A stretch of 64,000 bases of DNA from Chromobotia macracanthus (lineage: Eukaryota; Chordata; Actinopteri; Cypriniformes; Botiidae). Of the stretch, positions 61,601 through 64,000 are shown piece by piece (within the stretch, counting starts at the first letter, position 1; every line of letters begins with the position of its first letter). The notes beneath the pieces were generated by a model that was not told where the DNA came from, ran no database searches, and saw only the letters and a program-made list of their open reading frames with translations. A program made the translations under genes and the position numbers. The stretch covers positions 1-64,000 of the forward strand of contig JAZGTH010000099.1 of NCBI GenBank assembly GCA_036877525.1, in the 5' to 3' direction.

Positions 61601-64000
61601 AAGCTTGCTTGTCTCTCTTGTAATGTATTTTGCTTTTCTTTTTCCTGAGCTGCAAGTTTGTCCCTCAGTTCATCCAACTCTGTAGTCTTTCTCAGTAATT
61701 CTGAGTTGAGGTCACTGATGGTCTTTTCTCTCTCTCTCTCTGATGTCACCAGTCTGGCTTCTAGACTTGCTTGCAGGTTGGTCAGATCTGTCTCAAAGCT
61801 CATCTCTCTCTCCCTGAATTTCTCCAATGCTTCATTCTTCTCTCTTTCCTCAGCAGCAAGCTTTGCTCTCATGTCATCCAGCTCTGTGGTCTTTCTCAGA
61901 AATTCTGAGTTGAGGTCACTGATGGTCTTTTCTCTCTCGTTCTCTGATGTTGCCAGTCTGGCTTCTAGACTTGCTCGCAGGTTGGTCAGATCTGTCTCAA
62001 AGCTCATCTCTCTCTCCCTGAATTTCACCAGTGCTTCATTCCTCTCTCTTTCCTCAGCGGCAAGCTTTGCTCTCATTTCATCCAGCTCTGCGGTCCTGCT
62101 CAGTAATTCTGAGTTGAGGTCAATTATGGTCTTTTCTCTCTCATTCTCTGATGTCGCTAGTCTGGCTTCTAGATTTGCTCGCATATTGACCAGCTCTGTC
62201 TCAAAGCTCATCTCTCTCTCCCTGAATTTCTCCAATGCTTCATTCTTCTCTCTTTCCTCAGCAGCAAGCTTTGCTCTCATTTCATCCAGCTCTGCGGTCC
62301 TGCTCAGTAATTCTGAGTTCAGATCATTTATGGTCTTTTCTCTCTCGTTCTCTGATGTCGCCAGTCTGGCTTCTAGATTTGCTTGCAGGTTGGTCAGATC
62401 TGTCTCAAAGCTCATCTCTCTCTCCCTGAATTTCTCCAATGCCTCATTCTTCTCTCTTTCTTCAGCAGCAAGCTTTGCTCTCATTTCATCCAGCTCTGTG
62501 GTCTTTCTCAGTAATTCTGAGTTGAGGTCACTGATGGTCTTTTCTCTCTCATTCTCTGATGTCGCCAGTCTGGCTTCTAGACTTGCTTGCAGGTTGGTCA
62601 GATCTGTCTCAAAGCTCATCTCTCTCTCCCTGAATTTCACCAGTGCTTCATTCTTCTCTCCTTCTTCAGCAGCAAGCTTTGCTCTCATTTCATCCAGCTC
62701 TGCAGTCCTGCTCAGTAATTCTGAGTTGAGATCATTTATGGTCTTTTCTCTCTCATTCTCTGATGTCGCCAGTCTGGCTTCTAGATTTGCTCGCATATTG
62801 ACCAGCTCTGTCTCAAAGCTCATCTCTCTCTCCCTGAATTTCTCCAATGCTTCATTATTCTCTCTTTCCTCAGCAGCAAGCTTTGCTCTCATTTCATCCA
62901 GCTCTGCGGTCCTGCTCAGTAATTCTGAGTTCAGATCATTTATGGTCTTTTCTCTCTCGTTCTCTGATGTCGCCAGTCTGGCTTCTAGACTTGCTTGCAG
63001 GTTGGTCAGATCTGTCTCAAAGCTCATCTCTCTCTCCCTGAATTTCTCCAATGCCTCATTCTTCTCTCTTTCTTCAGCAGCAAGCTTTGCTCTCATTTCA
63101 TCCAGCTCTGTGGTCTTTCTCAGTAATTCTGAGTTGAGGTCAATTATGGTCTTTTCTCTCTCATTCTCTGATGTCGCCAGTCTGGCTTCTAGACTTGCTC
63201 GCAGGTTGGCCAGATCTGTCTCAAAGCTCATCTCTCTCTCCCTGAATTTCACCAGCCCTTCATTCCTCTGTCTTTCCTCAGCAGCAAGCTTTGCTCTCAT
63301 TTCATCCAGCTCTGCGGTCCTGCTCAGTAATTCTGAGTTCAGATCATTTATGGTCTTTTCTCTCTCGTTCTCTGATGTCGCCAGTCTGGCTTCTAGATTT
63401 GCTTGCAGGTTGGTCAGATCTGTCTCAAAGCTCATCTCTCTCTCCCTGAATTTCTCCAATGCCTCATTCCTCTCTCTTTCTTCAGCAGCAAGCTTTGCTC
63501 TCATTTCATCCAGCTCTGTGGTCTTTCTCAGTAATTCTGAGTTGAGGTCACTGATGGTCTTTTCTCTCTCATTCTCTGATGTCGCCAGTCTGGCTTCTAG
63601 ACTTGCTCGCAGGTTGGTCAGATCTGTCTCAAAGCTCATCTCTCTCTCCCTGAATTTCACCAGTGCTTCATTCCTCTCTCTTTCCTCAGCAGCAAGCTTT
63701 GCTCTCATTTCATCCAGCTCTGCGGTCCTGCTCAGTAATTCTGAGTTGAGGTCAATTATGGTCTTTTCTCTCTCATTCTCTGATGTCTCTAGTCTGGCTT
63801 CTAGATTTGCTCGCATATTGACCAGCTCTGTCTCAAAGCTCATCTCTCTCTCCCTGAATTTCTCCAGTGCTTCATTCTTCTCTCTTTCCTCAGCAGCAAG
63901 CTTTGCTCTCATTTCATCCAGCTCTGCGGTCCTGCTCAGTAATTCTGAGTTCAGATCATTTATGGTTTTTTCTCTCTCATTCTCTGATGTCGCCAGTCTG
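49490..64000 (-). CDS. golgb1: Golgin B1 / giantin (5' end outside window)
   Basis: Thirteen coding exons on the - strand with matching splice phases: >64000-61128, 60972-60890, 60338-60269, 59901-54831, 54731-54308, 54199-53966, 53322-52492, 52364-52183, 52000-51847, 51616-51573, 51048-50977, 49884-49794, 49627-49490. They give about 3,420 residues without the N terminus; human giantin is about 3,260. Almost all is coiled coil. Identity rests on the C terminus: a TRTRSG motif, a CSRQRTPLL segment and a single membrane anchor before the stop, matching the tail-anchor region of giantin, plus repeated MxSLQDxRD motifs typical of giantin. Known role: tail-anchored tether in Golgi cisternal rims. 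Odd feature: a long near-identical tandem repeat in the first visible exon. Confidence 0.93.
49794..49884 (-). CDS. golgb1: golgb1 penultimate exon
   Basis: 91 nt, acceptor TTTCTTTACAG, donor CGG/GTAAAT. Encodes YTQGEWQTASEAMMSETAV then LIEPPEGAITR, aligning with human giantin just before the anchor. Confidence 0.88.
50195..50560. mobile_element. Tc1-like transposon relic
   Basis: Contains CCAATCAAGTTGTAGAAACA, GGGAATACTTATGTACATGT, TTTTTAATAAATTTGCAAAG and GTGCTGTGAATACTTTC, all hallmarks of the non-coding 3' part of fish Tc1/mariner elements. The transposase is absent. Confidence 0.75.
50722..50962. repeat. MITE copy in golgb1 intron
   Basis: GAGAGTTTACCCA at the start and TGGGTGAATACTCTTTC at the end form terminal inverted repeats; interior AATGAAAATTCAGTCATCAC matches the copy at 48978 in degraded form. 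Confidence 0.65.
50977..51048 (-). CDS. golgb1: golgb1 exon (72 nt)
   Basis: Encodes LDEEMEQRLRVEEQLIAAQD, like the human segment preceding the anchor region. Acceptor TTTGTCAG, donor AAAAG/GTTTGA. Confidence 0.85.
51573..51616 (-). CDS. golgb1: golgb1 small exon (44 nt)
   Basis: HTEGYKAECIELQR, inferred because it alone fixes the reading phase between its neighbours (in phase 0, out with two bases). Acceptor CTCTGGAG is mediocre, donor GAAG/GTACAG. Confidence 0.55.
51847..52000 (-). CDS. golgb1: golgb1 exon (154 nt)
   Basis: LERMDWQGQAEILKQQTLTT then LSDRDQQVRQLTAMLEEARA, matching the DKDQQLSHLQ region of human giantin. Donor CAG/GTGAGA. Confidence 0.87.
52183..52364 (-). CDS. golgb1: golgb1 exon (182 nt)
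   Basis: Starts LEQLQLQQSELDRLG after acceptor TTGTTTCTCAG and ends EMLR across donor CTCAG/GTGAGA. Charged coiled coil. Confidence 0.87.
52492..53322 (-). CDS. golgb1: golgb1 exon (831 nt)
   Basis: 277 codons of coiled coil with SFGQAMASLQDARDQA and SLKNALSALQNDRERM, two of the SLQ(N/D)xRD repeats characteristic of the C-terminal part of giantin. Confidence 0.9.
53552..53881. mobile_element. Non-autonomous DNA transposon in golgb1 intron
   Basis: Terminal inverted repeats of 19 bp: CAGTGTCCTAACCAGATGC at 53552-53570 and GCATCTGATTAGGACACTG at 53863-53881 (one mismatch). CAGTG termini and 330 bp length suggest a hAT-type MITE; an 8-bp target duplication is not clear. Confidence 0.65.
53966..54199 (-). 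CDS. golgb1: golgb1 exon (234 nt)
   Basis: 78 codons, AVEEARKDADGRAELAEKDL to ERHLQ, including SFTKAMGSLQDDRDRVL. Donor TTCAG/GTAGAA. Confidence 0.88.
54308..54731 (-). CDS. golgb1: golgb1 exon (424 nt)
   Basis: MQKAEQNLQLELTETKRRHS onward, coiled coil to GEKEQAVTQ. Acceptor GTCTTTAG, donor ACACAG/GTACTC. Confidence 0.88.
54831..59901 (-). CDS. golgb1: golgb1 giant coiled-coil exon (5071 nt)
   Basis: About 1,690 codons without a stop, from DYSGDRHSSGSASQTDSILT to EELQSLLER. The first ~200 residues are acidic and Ser-rich (non-coil); the rest is coiled coil. One short non-coil acidic stretch with NDWVQEDWVDF lies near residue 700. Ends with SFSRSMSSLQ-type sequence (AFSRSMSSLQDDRDRVLDEA). 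A single huge exon is also the arrangement in other vertebrate giantin genes. Confidence 0.92.
59902..60889. other. golgb1 introns around the 70-nt exon
   Basis: Apart from exon 60269-60338, no repeat family or gene recognised. Confidence 0.45.
60269..60338 (-). CDS. golgb1: golgb1 exon (70 nt)
   Basis: VAGGSLGDHVTDQSVRDLNR then VHQ; acceptor GTGTTTCTAG, donor CCAGG/GTGAGC. Non-coiled linker between the repeat exon and the giant exon. Confidence 0.82.
60890..60972 (-). CDS. golgb1: golgb1 exon (83 nt)
   Basis: QLDKSTSDREEAVARIQQLE QQLLTLQ; phases fit both neighbours (two bases in, zero out). Confidence 0.85.
61128..64000 (-). CDS. golgb1: golgb1 repeat-bearing exon (partial)
   Basis: Open from the window edge to donor CAAG/GTGAAC at 61128. 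The 3' part (61128-61650) is ordinary coiled coil ending LTLQSLQ. The rest is the 68-residue tandem repeat. The 5' acceptor lies outside the window. Confidence 0.9.
61650..64000 (-). repeat. golgb1: Coding tandem repeat, 204-bp unit, about 11.5 copies
   Basis: Each unit encodes 68 residues beginning LDEMRAKLAAEEREKNEALE and containing KFREREMSFET, LEARLATSENEREKT and DLNSELL. Eleven near-identical copies are complete, preceded at the C-terminal side by one degenerate copy (LDELRDKLAAQEKEKQ). Variants RKTTE and SRTAE alternate irregularly, and some blocks recur at 612 bp (three units). The array continues past 64000. Confidence 0.95.

Noticed and set aside
62235..63041. Repeated 64-codon frames on the + strand over golgb1
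   Set aside because: Antisense shadows of the 204-bp tandem repeat.

Overview
The window reads as vertebrate nuclear DNA, almost certainly a teleost and probably a cyprinid. It has intron-split genes with GT-AG junctions, replication-dependent histone genes ending in the metazoan 3' stem-loop, fish-type interspersed repeats (Tc1-like relic, MITEs with a TAGTTCACC terminus, a DIRS-like relic, LINE relics) and two conserved vertebrate genes, llph and golgb1. Species cannot be fixed from sequence alone.

Positions 1-40085 are dominated by a very large inverted repeat. The left arm (1-18952, cut by the window edge) and right arm (21407-40085) are near mirror images around a 2.45 kb unique spacer holding the single linker histone H1 gene. 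From the centre outward each arm carries H2A, H3.2, H4, H2B, a DIRS-like relic with inverted terminal repeats, a defective gamma/epsilon-type endogenous retrovirus of about 7.9 kb, and another H2A. All left-arm histone genes are on the - strand and all right-arm ones on the + strand, so transcription points away from the centre. H1 is on the - strand. To the right (40086-42400) the outer unit continues with H4 and H2B but has no H3. All copies of each core histone encode the same protein, while spacers differ by indels and replaced patches. Together the genes supply S-phase nucleosome cores plus linker histone.

The two proviruses share the same 5-bp target duplication, the same mismatched pair of LTRs and the same in-frame stops and frameshifts. 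One old, dead insertion was therefore copied together with the histone genes. No retroviral gene is intact.

From 42400 to 46300 there is repeat-rich DNA: a degenerate tandem repeat, a MITE fragment and two opposed LINE relics. llph (+, 46659-47176, two coding exons) encodes the small basic LLP-homolog nucleolar protein. Convergent to it, golgb1 (giantin, -, 49490 to beyond 64000) occupies the rest. I resolved 13 coding exons with consistent splice phases, from the partial 5'-most exon to the C-terminal membrane anchor. The visible part encodes about 3,420 residues. It includes a 5.07 kb coiled-coil exon and an exon made largely of near-identical 204-bp (68-residue) tandem repeats that run off the window.

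Main caveat: a perfect-looking mirror of this size could be biological (inverted duplication with gene conversion) or partly an assembly product. The left arm also holds a homopolymer block that looks like bad consensus.
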